Positions 16,624 to 24,727 of a DNA stretch of 64,000 nt are shown here, in pieces. Origin of the DNA: Clostridia bacterium (GTDB lineage Bacteria > Bacillota > Clostridia > UBA1381); assembly GCA_900751885.1 (NCBI GenBank), contig CAADTH010000068.1, forward strand, positions 186,001 through 250,000, given 5' to 3'. Numbering within the stretch: the stretch's first letter is position 1; each line of letters begins with the position of its first letter. Below the pieces are notes generated by a model that worked only from the letters and a program-made list of their open reading frames with translations, ran no database searches and was not told the origin of the DNA. Made by a program: the position numbers and the translations under genes.

Positions 16624-17979
16624 CTACTTTCCAACACAAAAATCATGAAAAATCGCATTGACGATATCCTCTGATACCGTTGCACCCGTGATTTTCCCAA
16701 GCGCGTCTATCGCTTCGGCAATGTCCATAGAAACCAAATCCTGCTCCAGCCCCAAGGAGATTGCATCCAGCGCATGGGTAAGTGATTCCTGTGCTTCCAC
16801 CAGCGCCTGCTTGTGGCGCAGATTGGTGATAATCTGTCCATTGGACTGTCCCACCGCTCCGAGGCGGTACATGCGCTTGATTGTCTGGCGAAGCGTGTCG
16901 ATTCCCTCCCCTGTCTTCGCGGAAATTGTGATAACCGTTTCCTCCCCATCCAAAGAGATATCGGGCGTGCTGATATCTGTTTTATTGACAAGCACGATTC
17001 TCTTTTTTTCCTTCGTGGACACAAGAATCTCCTCATCTTCCCGCCCGATGCCATCCTGCGCGTCCAGCACCACCAAAATCAAATCCGCGCTGTCTATGTA
17101 CTGCTGGGATTTTTGCACGCCGATTTTCTCGACCACGTCCTCTGTGGCGCGGATTCCCGCGGTATCCAACAGACGAAGCGGCACGCCGTCAAGATTCACA
17201 AGCTCCTCAATGGCATCGCGCGTTGTGCCTGCAATCTCTGTGACGATTGCACGCTCCTGCATAGAAAGTGCGTTTAAAAGAGACGATTTCCCCACATTCG
17301 GTCTGCCTGCAATCACGGTAAGCAGACCATCGCGAAGAATTGTTCCGCTGTCCGCCGTGGAGAGAAGCGTGTCCACCTCCTGTCTGCACGAAAGGCACAC
17401 CGACTCAATTTCCTCTATGGTCACATCCTCCAAATCCTCGTCCGGGTAGTCGATTCCCACCTGCATTCCCGCAGCGAGTGATACCAGTGTCTGCCTGATT
17501 TCATTGATTTTTGCGGAAAGCCCACCCGACAGCTGGGACATCGCATTTTCCTGCGCCAGCTGTGTCTGGGAATGGATGATATCAATGACCGCTTCCGCCT
17601 GAGACAGGTCGATGCGTCCGTTTAAAAACGCACGTTTTGTAAACTCGCCCGGCTCTGCCAAGGATGCGCCCGCACGAATCAGTGCGTCCAGCACAGTGCG
17701 TGACGCGGTGATGCCGCCATGTGTACTGATTTCCACGACATCCTCCCTGGTAAAGGTCCTGGGCGCGCGCATCACACTCACCAAAACCTCGTCAATCACC
17801 TTTTTCTTTTCGTCTATGATATGTCCATAGTGAACCGTGTGTGTCTGTGCATTTTGAAGCTTGTCCTTCCCTCGAAAAATGCGGTCTGCAATTTTGATGG
17901 AATCTGTGCCGCTCACACGAATGACAGCAATTCCACCGATTCCCGCCGGAGTGGAAATTGCCGCAATTGTCTTTTGCAT
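16624..17979 (-). CDS. mnmE: tRNA modification GTPase MnmE
   Basis: GTPase that, with MnmG, places the cmnm5 group on U34 of certain tRNAs. It has 451 residues: N-terminal tetrahydrofolate-binding domain (TIAAISTPAGIGGIAVIRVSG), helical domain, inserted G domain (GRPNVGKSSLLNAL, DTAGI, NKTD) and the C-terminal FCVGK tail with the catalytic Cys. The ATG at 17979 is chosen for its GGAGAG site and the MQKTIAA start. Confidence 0.95.
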   Translation of the reverse strand: MQKTIAAISTPAGIGGIAVIRVSGTDSIKIADRIFRGKDKLQNAQTHTVHYGHIIDEKKKVIDEVLVSVMRAPRTFTREDVVEISTHGGITASRTVLDALIRAGASLAEPGEFTKRAFLNGRIDLSQAEAVIDIIHSQTQLAQENAMSQLSGGLSAKINEIRQTLVSLAAGMQVGIDYPDEDLEDVTIEEIESVCLSCRQEVDTLLSTADSGTILRDGLLTVIAGRPNVGKSSLLNALSMQERAIVTEIAGTTRDAIEELVNLDGVPLRLLDTAGIRATEDVVEKIGVQKSQQYIDSADLILVVLDAQDGIGREDEEILVSTKEKKRIVLVNKTDISTPDISLDGEETVITISAKTGEGIDTLRQTIKRMYRLGAVGQSNGQIITNLRHKQALVEAQESLTHALDAISLGLEQDLVSMDIAEAIDALGKITGATVSEDIVNAIFHDFCVGK

Positions 17980-18041
17980 CGTATTCTCTCCATTCTTAAC
18001 CAATACGGTTGTGTCTCACCTTTGAGATTCTCTATCATTAG

Positions 18042-18066
18042 AAAAAGGCTGTGCAGTGCACACCCT
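18042..18066 (-). terminator. Hairpin terminator after the PHP phosphoesterase gene
   Basis: Stem AGGGTGTGC/GCACAGCCT with one mismatch, followed by five T on the minus strand. It may end the nrdR-PHP transcript before mnmE. Confidence 0.55.
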
Positions 18067-18086
18067 TTCTTTCCTCTTAGGCAACG

Positions 18087-18938
18087 CTATCTGCGCTGTT
18101 TCAGTCCAGTCAAAATAGAATATGGAATCGTCTCTGTTCCGCCCAGCACCGTGCCAATTTTGATGTGCGGCTTATTGTCCGCATGAAAATCACTTCCTCC
18201 AGTCGGCACAAGCCCCAGCCGCTGACATAGGCTCACGCACAAATCCCTATATTCGGACGAATATTCGCTGTAATAGCTTTCTACGCCGTCTAGTCCATAT
18301 TCCTTTAGCCAAAGGAGAAGCTCCTCGAGCTTTTGAGCATCCTTTGTGATAAAAATGGGGTGCGCCAACACGGCGAGTCCCCCGGCGCGGTGAATGAGCT
18401 CGATGGTCTCCTTCGGCGGATAAGTCTTTCTCTCAACATAGCAGGGATTTCCCCGCTTTAGATACTTGGTAAATGCCTCCTGTACATCGCTGACATAGCC
18501 CTTTTCTACCATAGCGCGCGCAATGTGTGCCCGCCCGGTATTCTCCAAGCGCCCACCTTGCTTTTGCCCTGTCACGTCCTCCTCGGTAATCTCAAAGCCA
18601 TGCTCCTGTACCAGACAGAGCATGGTTTCGTTGCGCACCCGCCGGCTGTCCTTGAGCTCTCTTAGTACCTGCCGGAATTCCCGATTATCCGCATCGACAT
18701 ACAAGCCGAGTATGTGCATTTCCGTGTCATATTTTGCGCTGACCTCCACACCGGGTATGGTCTCTACGTCATATCGTTTGCCCGCTTCCATAAATTCCGG
18801 TATGCCTGCCACCGTGTCATGGTCGCAAAGCGCGATTGCCGAAAGACCGCTGTTCTTTGCGAACTTCACCAGCTCTTTTGGTGAGAGCGTGCCGTCCGAC
18901 GCGGTGGAATGGGTATGGAGATCAATCAATTGGTTCAT
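18087..18938 (-). CDS. PHP-domain phosphoesterase (YciV/RnaAM-like)
   Basis: A 283-residue metal-dependent phosphoesterase. The polymerase-and-histidinol-phosphatase motifs are visible: HTHSTASDGTLSPKEL near the N-terminus, ALCDHDTVAGIPEF, and a late GGSDFHADNKPHIKIG. Family members hydrolyse 3',5'-nucleoside bisphosphates or trim 5' RNA ends. The gene lies 4 bp beyond the nrdR stop, so the two are cotranscribed. The substrate is inferred from the family. Confidence 0.88.
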   Translation of the reverse strand: MNQLIDLHTHSTASDGTLSPKELVKFAKNSGLSAIALCDHDTVAGIPEFMEAGKRYDVETIPGVEVSAKYDTEMHILGLYVDADNREFRQVLRELKDSRRVRNETMLCLVQEHGFEITEEDVTGQKQGGRLENTGRAHIARAMVEKGYVSDVQEAFTKYLKRGNPCYVERKTYPPKETIELIHRAGGLAVLAHPIFITKDAQKLEELLLWLKEYGLDGVESYYSEYSSEYRDLCVSLCQRLGLVPTGGSDFHADNKPHIKIGTVLGGTETIPYSILTGLKQRR

Positions 18939-18942
18939 GTTA

Positions 18943-19398
18943 TCACTTTTCCTTTATCAGATTGTTCAGCTCTTGCATAAATGTATGAATGTCGTCAAAG
19001 CGCTTGTAGACAGAGGCAAAGCGCACGTATGCCACCTCGTCCAGCTTTCTGAGGCGCTGCATGACCTTCTCTCCGATTTCCGAGCTTGGAATCTCGCGGC
19101 GCATGGACTGATACAGCTCTCCCTCAATATCATCAACGAGCTTTTCCATCTGCGCGGTGGAAATCGGTCTTTGCTCACACGCGGTCATAATACCACCCAG
19201 TACCTTATCCCTGTTATATGGCTGCCTGGAATTGTCTTTTTTTATCACCACAAGGGAGATTGCTTCTATTTTTTCATATGTGGTAAAGCGGTGCTGGCAT
19301 TCAAGGCATTCCCTTCGCCGGCGAATTGCACTGCCTTCCTCTGTCGGTCTTGAATCGATGACCTTGCTCTCTTCATAGCCGCAATATGGACATTTCAA
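18943..19398 (-). CDS. nrdR: Transcriptional repressor NrdR
   Basis: Zinc-ribbon/ATP-cone repressor of ribonucleotide reductase genes that senses (d)ATP. I set the start at a TTG (19398) preceded by GAGGGGGAG, giving LKCPYCGYEESKVIDSRP at the N-terminus, exactly where NrdR proteins begin, and 151 residues, the family length. Zinc ligands are in CPYC and CLEC, and the ATP-cone starts at VVIKKDNSRQPYNRDKV. The open frame extends far upstream but only as an overlap with ylmC. A consensus promoter with an inverted repeat precedes it. Confidence 0.95.
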   Translation of the reverse strand: MKCPYCGYEESKVIDSRPTEEGSAIRRRRECLECQHRFTTYEKIEAISLVVIKKDNSRQPYNRDKVLGGIMTACEQRPISTAQMEKLVDDIEGELYQSMRREIPSSEIGEKVMQRLRKLDEVAYVRFASVYKRFDDIHTFMQELNNLIKEK

Positions 19399-19417
19399 TG
19401 AAAACTCCCCCTCAAGC

Positions 19418-19440
19418 TGTATAATTAGCTTCATTATACA
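19418..19440 (-). promoter_or_regulatory. Inverted repeat over the nrdR -10 region
   Basis: A perfect 8-bp inverted repeat (TGTATAAT, 7-bp centre, ATTATACA) overlaps the -10 and start region of nrdR. It could be an operator or a 5' UTR hairpin. It does not match the published NrdR box pattern. Confidence 0.5.
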
Positions 19441-19461
19441 CCAAGAGACGCGTTTTTTCAA
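19433..19461 (-). promoter_or_regulatory. SigA-type promoter of nrdR
   Basis: TTGAAA (19456-19461), a 17-bp spacer and TATAAT (19433-19438), about 35 bp before the TTG start. This supports the short NrdR start. Confidence 0.75.
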
Positions 19462-19465
19462 GAAA

Positions 19466-19741
19466 TTATTTCCCGCCGAGCCGGCGCTGCTGTGGGGGTG
19501 AAATAAACTCATGAACCTCCACCAAAACGACATCCGCTCCCACTTGAACAATTTTCTCCCACGGGATGATGTAGTCCTGCCGTTTGCCGAAAATCCCAAG
19601 CACACGGTTTTTTCCCGGCACAATAATCGCTTCCACATTGCCTGTCGAAAAATTGATTTCCACGTCATACACATATCCCAATCTTGACGCATCGCAGATA
19701 TTGATAACTTCCTTCTGTCTGAGGTCACACGCACGAAACAT
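19466..19741 (-). CDS. YlmC/YmxH-family PRC-barrel sporulation protein
   Basis: A 91-residue protein of the YlmC/YmxH family, found in endospore formers. It is a single PRC-barrel: RQKEVINICDASRLGYVYDV followed by strands around EAIIVPGKNRVLGIFG and DYIIPWEKIVQVGADVVLV. The ATG at 19741 follows AAAGGAGGGG; the longer open frame upstream lacks a site. It lies between sigG and nrdR. A CATACAAT element 22 bp upstream could be a SigE-type -10. The molecular role is unknown. Confidence 0.85.
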   Translation of the reverse strand: MFRACDLRQKEVINICDASRLGYVYDVEINFSTGNVEAIIVPGKNRVLGIFGKRQDYIIPWEKIVQVGADVVLVEVHEFISPPQQRRLGGK

Positions 19742-19762
19742 ATGCTCCCCTCCTTTGTGCCT

Positions 19763-19770
19763 ATTGTATG
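19763..19770 (-). promoter_or_regulatory. Possible SigE-type -10 element of ylmC
   Basis: CATACAAT matches the SigE -10 consensus CATACAnT fully. The -35 is poor. The embedded TACAAT could also serve SigA, though no good -35 lies 17 bp upstream. Confidence 0.35.
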
Positions 19771-19803
19771 CGCCTTCCCAAAGGATTAACACAAACCGCG
19801 CAC

Positions 19804-19838
19804 AAAAAAAGAGAGACAAACTCCATACGGAATTTGCC
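19804..19838 (-). terminator. Terminator after sigG
   Basis: A 10-bp stem (GGCAAATTCC with GGAGTTTGTC, two wobble pairs) closed by a GTAT loop, followed by TCTC and seven T on the minus strand. Confidence 0.75.
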
Positions 19839-19846
19839 GGACAAAT

Positions 19847-20617
19847 TCAAATATATTTTCTCATATGCTTGAGCGCGCTCTTTTCCAGTCTCGATACCTG
19901 CGCCTGGCTGATGCCGATTTCGTCGGCAACCTCCATTTGGGTACGCCCCTGGAAAAAACGAAGGTTTAAGATGTGTTTTTCCCTGTCATTCAGACGTTTC
20001 ATCGCCTCGCCCAACGCAATGCTCTCCAGCCATGTGTCATCGCTGTTTTTGTCATCCTTTACCTGATCCATGACATAGATTGCTTCTCCGCCATCGTGGT
20101 AAATCGGTTCAAACAAGGACACTGGGTCAGCGATGGCGTCGAGTGCAAAGACCACGTCCTCCTTCGGAAGATCTAATTCCTTTGCAATTTCACTGATGGT
20201 CGGCTCTTTTGAGTTCTTGTTCGTGAGCTTCTCTTTGACATACAGCGCCTTATATGCGATATCCTTTAGCGACCGGCTGACGCGGATGGCATTGTTGTCA
20301 CGCAGATACCGCCGGATTTCGCCGATAATCATGGGAACCGCGTAGGTGGAAAATTGTACATTCTGTGACAGGTCAAAATTGTCAATCGCTTTGATCAGCC
20401 CGATACAGCCGACCTGGAACAGGTCGTCCATGTTCTCGCCGCGGTTGTTAAACCGCTGAATCACGCTTAAAACCAATCTCAAATTTCCATGCACAAATTT
20501 TTCTCTCGCCTGTGTATCGCCCTTTTTGATTTTCAAAAACAACTCATGCTTTTCTTCCCTCGTGAGTGTAGGCAGGTTTGATGTGTTTACTCCGCAGATT
20601 TCTACTTTGTTAATCAT
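19847..20617 (-). CDS. sigG: RNA polymerase sporulation sigma factor SigG
   Basis: Late forespore sigma factor. The 256-residue product begins MINKVEICGVNTSNLP, the conserved SigG N-terminus. Region 2 (FVHGNLRLVLSVIQRFNNRG, GCIGLIKAIDNFDLS) and region 4 (RFFQGRTQMEVADEIGISQ) are intact. The ATG at 20617 has GGAGG 8 nt upstream; an earlier ATG adds residues not seen in SigG. As in Bacillus it follows spoIIGA-sigE, and a SigF-like promoter lies in the 102-bp gap. Confidence 0.96.
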   Translation of the reverse strand: MINKVEICGVNTSNLPTLTREEKHELFLKIKKGDTQAREKFVHGNLRLVLSVIQRFNNRGENMDDLFQVGCIGLIKAIDNFDLSQNVQFSTYAVPMIIGEIRRYLRDNNAIRVSRSLKDIAYKALYVKEKLTNKNSKEPTISEIAKELDLPKEDVVFALDAIADPVSLFEPIYHDGGEAIYVMDQVKDDKNSDDTWLESIALGEAMKRLNDREKHILNLRFFQGRTQMEVADEIGISQAQVSRLEKSALKHMRKYI

Positions 20618-20678
20618 ATGTTCAGCCTCCAGCAACCTGTTAATCACCTTTTTTCAAAGGCTATGTACCCTACAATAT

Positions 20679-20707
20679 CAGTATTGCCTTGCGGAGCTGT
20701 TTTATAC
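20679..20707 (-). promoter_or_regulatory. SigF-type promoter of sigG
   Basis: GTATA (20703-20707), a 14-bp spacer and GGCAATACTG (20679-20688), matching the forespore pattern GYATA/GGNNANAHTR. SigF transcribes sigG in Bacillus subtilis, so this fits biologically. The spoIIQ-like gene has the same layout with the same spacer. Confidence 0.6.
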
Positions 20708-20719
20708 TGTTAGATTCTG

Positions 20720-21448
20720 TCAGTTCATGCGGGAAATCTCTTTTTTAAGCCTTGAGATAATCCTCTTCTCGAGTCTCGAAATGTAGGATTGTGAGATGCC
20801 GAGCATGTCAGCGACTTCCTTTTGTGTTTTTTCATTCCCTGTCCCAAGTCCAAACCGGAGCTGCATAATTTTTTGCTCGCGCGGCGACAGCTTTTTCATC
20901 GCCAAGCGCAATAGGTCACGGTCCACCTCCTCCTCGATATCGCGGCAGATGACGTCATTGTCGGTTCCTAAGATATCGGAAAGCAGAAGCTCGTTCCCAT
21001 CCCAATCCACATTCAGCGGCTCGTCGATGGACACCTCGCTTCGCATATTGGAGTTTTTTCTCAGATACATTAAAATCTCATTTTCAATACAGCGCGACGC
21101 GTAGGTTGCAAGCTTGATATTCTTGTCCGGCTTGAAGGTATTGATTGCCTTAATCAGACCGATTGTCCCTATCGAAATCAAATCCTCCACATAGATTCCG
21201 GTGTTTTCAAATTTTCTCGCGATGTATACCACCAGCCTGAGGTTTCTCTCAATCAGGACTGATTTTACGTTCATGTCCCCCTCGCCCAGCTGTTTTAAAA
21301 GAACCTCCTCCTCGTCTCTGGAAAGAGGTGGTGGAAGGGTTTCACTTCCGCCAATATAAAAAATATCTTCTGCTAAATTGGCAGTTTGATAAAGCTCTGC
21401 CAGCTTCGTTCTGGCGAAATCGCCGAGCCGTTTCAGCATTTCCATCAT
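20720..21448 (-). CDS. sigE: RNA polymerase sporulation sigma factor SigE
   Basis: Mother-cell sigma factor made as an inactive precursor and cleaved by SpoIIGA. It has 242 residues with the pro-sequence region at the N-terminus (LKRLGDFARTKLAELY), region 2 (ERNLRLVVYIARKFENTG, ISIGTIGLIKAINTF) and region 4 (RFGLGTGNEKTQKEVADMLG). The first ATG of an ATGATG pair (21448) follows GGGAGG. It lies 16 bp after spoIIGA, the conserved protease-substrate pair. Confidence 0.96.
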   Translation of the reverse strand: MMEMLKRLGDFARTKLAELYQTANLAEDIFYIGGSETLPPPLSRDEEEVLLKQLGEGDMNVKSVLIERNLRLVVYIARKFENTGIYVEDLISIGTIGLIKAINTFKPDKNIKLATYASRCIENEILMYLRKNSNMRSEVSIDEPLNVDWDGNELLLSDILGTDNDVICRDIEEEVDRDLLRLAMKKLSPREQKIMQLRFGLGTGNEKTQKEVADMLGISQSYISRLEKRIISRLKKEISRMN

Positions 21449-21464
21449 ACTCAAATTCCTCCCT

Positions 21465-22313
21465 TTATCCCACCGCCGGATGCAGAAGCGCGCTGTATTC
21501 ACTGCTTCTCGACAACTGGCTGTTCACAATCCCTATCATAATTTCTGTTATTGTTTCATTCCCAATTTTCACATAGTCCGGTCGAAATGCCAAAATGGTT
21601 CCGCTTTCTTTTCCCAGAGAATGAAATGGAATGAAGCGGAACTTCATATCACATAGTATCTGTAAATTGTCTGTTTCAAGCGCTTGATATTGCTCTTTGG
21701 TGAATAACTTTTTCAGCGCTGAAAGCTCGCAGATCATAACCGGAGCGCCTGAAATGGGGTCGTGCAAAGAATTTCCTGTGTCCGAAAGTGCCTTGACTCG
21801 AGCACAGCTTCCCCCGTAGCATATGGTCACTTCGGAAAAATGCTTTCCCTTTTTTCCGCGCACCAGACGCAAAAACACGCTCATCAGAATATAGCTTGCC
21901 GCTGATGCCGCAATCAGTATCCCAACCGGCAGGTGAAAATAAAAGATTCCATTGCTGATAACCGTACCGAGCCGGGAGCCAAGGTTTGTAAAATAAAACA
22001 GCCCGAACATGGTTCCGCCAAACGCAAAGCTAACGCCGTAAAAGACGGCAAGCGCACGAAAAAAACGACGCTTCGGTCTGTATGCAATCCATACAAGCAA
22101 TGCGGAAAATAAAAGCTTTGCTAGTACACTATAGCAAAGCCTGAGCTGTGGAAAAAACATGACCGACGCGTAAAGTCCGCCGACTGCTGCGGAAATCCAA
22201 AGACGCAGGGGCTTGATTTGTATGGAAAGAAACCTTGCGCCGAACCACAAAATGATATAATTTAGAAACAGGTTTACGCAAAATAACACATCCACATATA
22301 CGACTGGTTTCAT
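21465..22313 (-). CDS. spoIIGA: Sporulation sigma-E factor-processing peptidase SpoIIGA
   Basis: Membrane aspartic protease that cleaves pro-SigE after septation in response to the forespore signal SpoIIR. The 282-residue product has five hydrophobic segments in its first half and a soluble C-terminal protease domain with the catalytic SDTGNSLHDPISG motif. Its promoter carries the long spacer of Spo0A-activated promoters. Confidence 0.93.
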   Translation of the reverse strand: MKPVVYVDVLFCVNLFLNYIILWFGARFLSIQIKPLRLWISAAVGGLYASVMFFPQLRLCYSVLAKLLFSALLVWIAYRPKRRFFRALAVFYGVSFAFGGTMFGLFYFTNLGSRLGTVISNGIFYFHLPVGILIAASAASYILMSVFLRLVRGKKGKHFSEVTICYGGSCARVKALSDTGNSLHDPISGAPVMICELSALKKLFTKEQYQALETDNLQILCDMKFRFIPFHSLGKESGTILAFRPDYVKIGNETITEIMIGIVNSQLSRSSEYSALLHPAVG

Positions 22314-22345
22314 GCTCTCCCTCCTGCTTCTCTTTTGCTGGTTTT

Positions 22346-22411
22346 ATTATACTACTTGTATCTTCAAAAAATTGTCAAACATGGGTGGCGAAAATTGAGA
22401 ATCTATCGACA
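22346..22411 (-). promoter_or_regulatory. Spo0A-type promoter of spoIIGA-sigE
   Basis: A perfect TTGACA (22373-22378) and perfect TATAAT (22346-22351) are separated by 21 bp instead of 17. In Bacillus subtilis the spoIIG promoter has a 22-bp spacer and needs Spo0A~P. A TGTCGAT element (22405-22411), one mismatch from the 0A box TGTCGAA, lies upstream of the -35. Confidence 0.65.
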
Positions 22412-22494
22412 AAATATCATTGTACTTGTTTTGTCCTGCGCATAACAGCGCTCCCTTTTCCTCTTTTACTGTAAAATAAAACCGCCTTTTCTTG

Positions 22495-22534
22495 CAAAAA
22501 AAAGAGATAAAACCAAACATGGTTTTATCTCTTT
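22495..22534 (-). terminator. Terminator after the DUF1858 gene
   Basis: A perfect 14-bp hairpin (AAAGAGATAAAACC with its complement, 22501-22534), followed on the minus strand by an unbroken T run. It ends the gdpP-to-ftsH gene block. Confidence 0.9.
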
Positions 22535-22552
22535 AAAAAATGATATTCTATT

Positions 22553-22756
22553 TTATTTTTGCGCCAAATATGCGTTGATGTCGCTGACAAGCTTCTCTAC
22601 ATCCGCGCCATGCACCATACATGCCTGCTCAAGGGATTCACCGCTTGCGGACGGACATCCCAGACAGTGCATTCCGATGTTCAAAAGGAACTCCGCAATC
22701 CCCGCGTCCATATTCAATACCTGCATAATTGTCATATCTTTTGTTACCTGCATCAT
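22553..22756 (-). CDS. DUF1858-domain small protein
   Basis: A 67-residue protein of the DUF1858 family, beginning VTKDMTIMQVLNMD and containing the conserved GMHCLGCPSASGESLEQAC with a CxxC pair. Homologues are often linked to redox or hybrid-cluster proteins, but no biochemical role is established. The ATG overlaps the ftsH stop and AAAAGGAG lies inside ftsH, so it is the last gene of that operon. A second in-frame ATG follows directly. Confidence 0.85.
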   Translation of the reverse strand: MMQVTKDMTIMQVLNMDAGIAEFLLNIGMHCLGCPSASGESLEQACMVHGADVEKLVSDINAYLAQK

Positions 22757-24612
22757 TCATTCTCTCCTTTTTTCGTTTGTTCGAAAATTTCTTCGAATTC
22801 TGTTGTGTCTATGGTTTCTTTTTCCAGAAGCACCTCGGCAACCTTCTTCAAAACATCCATATGTTCCTTTAACATGTCGATTGTGCGCTGGTACTGCTTC
22901 TCGATAATACTGCTTACCTCGCTGTCAATCTGGGATGCAACCTGCTCGCTGTAGTTCTTGGAATGTCCGTAATCGCGTCCCAAGAATACCTCCTGGTCAC
23001 CGCTGTCATACGACACCGGACCGATTTTATCACTCATACCATACCTTGCGACCATCTGCCTTGCAAGCTCAGAGGCACGCTGGATGTCATTGGACGCACC
23101 GGTGCTGATATCATCGAGCACCAGCTTTTCCGCCACACGTCCGCCCAAAAGAATCACAATCTGGTCGAGCATTTCATTTTTAGACGCGTACATCTTGCTC
23201 TCCTCAGGCACGTACATGGTGTATCCGCCGGCGCGTCCGCGCGGAATGATGGATACCTGATGCACCTGGGCGCCGCTGTCGAGCATTTTTGCAAGAATCG
23301 CATGCCCCGCCTCATGATAGGCGGTGAGCTTTCTTTCCTTGTCTGTGATAACCTTAGAGCGTTTTTCCGCTCCCATCATCACCTTGAGGTTTGCATCCTC
23401 CAAATCCTTATTGTCAATCTCTTTTTTGTCCCGTCTTGCCGCGAAAATCGCCGCCTCATTCATAAGGTTTTCCAAATCCGCGCCGGTATATCCGCCGGTC
23501 GCTTTCGCAAGCCGTTTGAGATCAACTGAACTGGAGAGCGGCTTCTTGTTCGAGTGTACCTTCAGGATTTCTTCTCTGCCCTTCACATCCGGCACATCGA
23601 CGACGACCTGACGGTCAAAGCGTCCCGGACGCAGAAGCGCAGGGTCCAGAATATCCGGGCGGTTTGTCGCCGCCATCATGATGATTCCCTCATTTGCGCC
23701 GAAGCCATCCATCTCCACCAAAAGCTGGTTCAGCGTCTGCTCACGCTCGTCGTGTCCGCCGCCCATTCCTGCTCCCCTGTGGCGTCCGACTGCGTCGATT
23801 TCGTCAATGAATATGATACATGGGCGGCTTTTTTTCGCCTGCTCAAACAAATCTCTCACACGCGACGCGCCCACACCAACGTACAGCTCCACAAAGTCTG
23901 AACCGCTGATGGAGAAAAACGGTACGCCGGCTTCCCCGGCAACTGCCTTCGCAAGCAGGGTTTTTCCTGTTCCGGGCGGTCCCACCAGAAGCACTCCCTT
24001 TGGAATACGCGCACCCAGCGCGATAAACTTCTGCGGATTTTTCAAAAATTCTACCAGCTCCTCAAGCTCCGCCTTCTCCTCCTCAGCACCTGCCACGTTT
24101 TGGAAGGTGACTCTGTGCGCCGGATCGTCCTTGGCAAGCTTTGCCCTGTTTCTGGTAAAGCCGCCCGCCTTACCGCTTCCTGATTGCTGCTGAATCACAA
24201 AGAACCAGAAAAAGACAACCACAACAACCATGATAATCGGTCCAATCAGAGACAGCCACCATGGCGGTGCTTTCGGCATCTTTACCTCATATTGGAGCGT
24301 CCCATTATCAATCTGCTGCAACAGCTCCTGTCCGACATCCGCACGAAACACGCTCACAGACGGAATCTCCACCTCCATCCGCTGCAGCTTATCCATGCCG
24401 TTCGGCAGCTTTTCGCCTGTCTTCTTTGTCGCAGAGACAGTGTTCTCTCCCACGACGATTCTTGAAATCTCTCCGCTTTTAATCTCCTGGATTAAGTCGG
24501 AATAATTTTTCTTGTTCACCTGGTCAAAGTAACTGTTGACCATCATGTACATAATAAAAAATATCGCGAAAATGATAACCCATGTTGCGATACTCCTCGC
24601 TCTTTTCTTCAC
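22753..24612 (-). CDS. ftsH: ATP-dependent zinc metalloprotease FtsH
   Basis: Membrane-bound AAA+ protease that degrades membrane and regulatory proteins. It has 619 residues: two N-terminal membrane helices flanking an extracytoplasmic loop, an AAA domain (GPPGTGKT, arginine-finger region RPGRFD) and a peptidase domain with the HEAGH zinc motif. The C-terminal tail is highly charged. It follows hpt by about 115 bp with its own promoter, the classic tilS-hpt-ftsH order. Confidence 0.97.
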   Translation of the reverse strand: MKKRARSIATWVIIFAIFFIMYMMVNSYFDQVNKKNYSDLIQEIKSGEISRIVVGENTVSATKKTGEKLPNGMDKLQRMEVEIPSVSVFRADVGQELLQQIDNGTLQYEVKMPKAPPWWLSLIGPIIMVVVVVFFWFFVIQQQSGSGKAGGFTRNRAKLAKDDPAHRVTFQNVAGAEEEKAELEELVEFLKNPQKFIALGARIPKGVLLVGPPGTGKTLLAKAVAGEAGVPFFSISGSDFVELYVGVGASRVRDLFEQAKKSRPCIIFIDEIDAVGRHRGAGMGGGHDEREQTLNQLLVEMDGFGANEGIIMMAATNRPDILDPALLRPGRFDRQVVVDVPDVKGREEILKVHSNKKPLSSSVDLKRLAKATGGYTGADLENLMNEAAIFAARRDKKEIDNKDLEDANLKVMMGAEKRSKVITDKERKLTAYHEAGHAILAKMLDSGAQVHQVSIIPRGRAGGYTMYVPEESKMYASKNEMLDQIVILLGGRVAEKLVLDDISTGASNDIQRASELARQMVARYGMSDKIGPVSYDSGDQEVFLGRDYGHSKNYSEQVASQIDSEVSSIIEKQYQRTIDMLKEHMDVLKKVAEVLLEKETIDTTEFEEIFEQTKKGENE

Positions 24613-24659
24613 TCTTCAGCCTCCTTGATGAGGATTTTACGCAAGATATACGCTTTATT

Positions 24660-24688
24660 ATCTTACCATATCCTATTTTAAAATTCAA
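24660..24688 (-). promoter_or_regulatory. SigA-type promoter of ftsH
   Basis: TTGAAT (24683-24688), a 17-bp spacer and TAAGAT (24660-24665) in the hpt-ftsH gap, about 50 bp before ftsH. Confidence 0.55.
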
Positions 24689-24727
24689 CCAATACCGGGT
24701 CTGTTTTTGCATAAAATAAATGTCATT

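Noticed and set aside
16658..17449. Open frame of 263 codons antisense to mnmE
   Set aside because: Ser/Arg/Thr-rich translation with no ribosome site, fully inside mnmE.
19399..19734. Longer NrdR with a 112-residue N-terminal extension
   Set aside because: The extension is an out-of-frame overlap with ylmC; the zinc ribbon and family length place the start at the TTG with a strong ribosome site.
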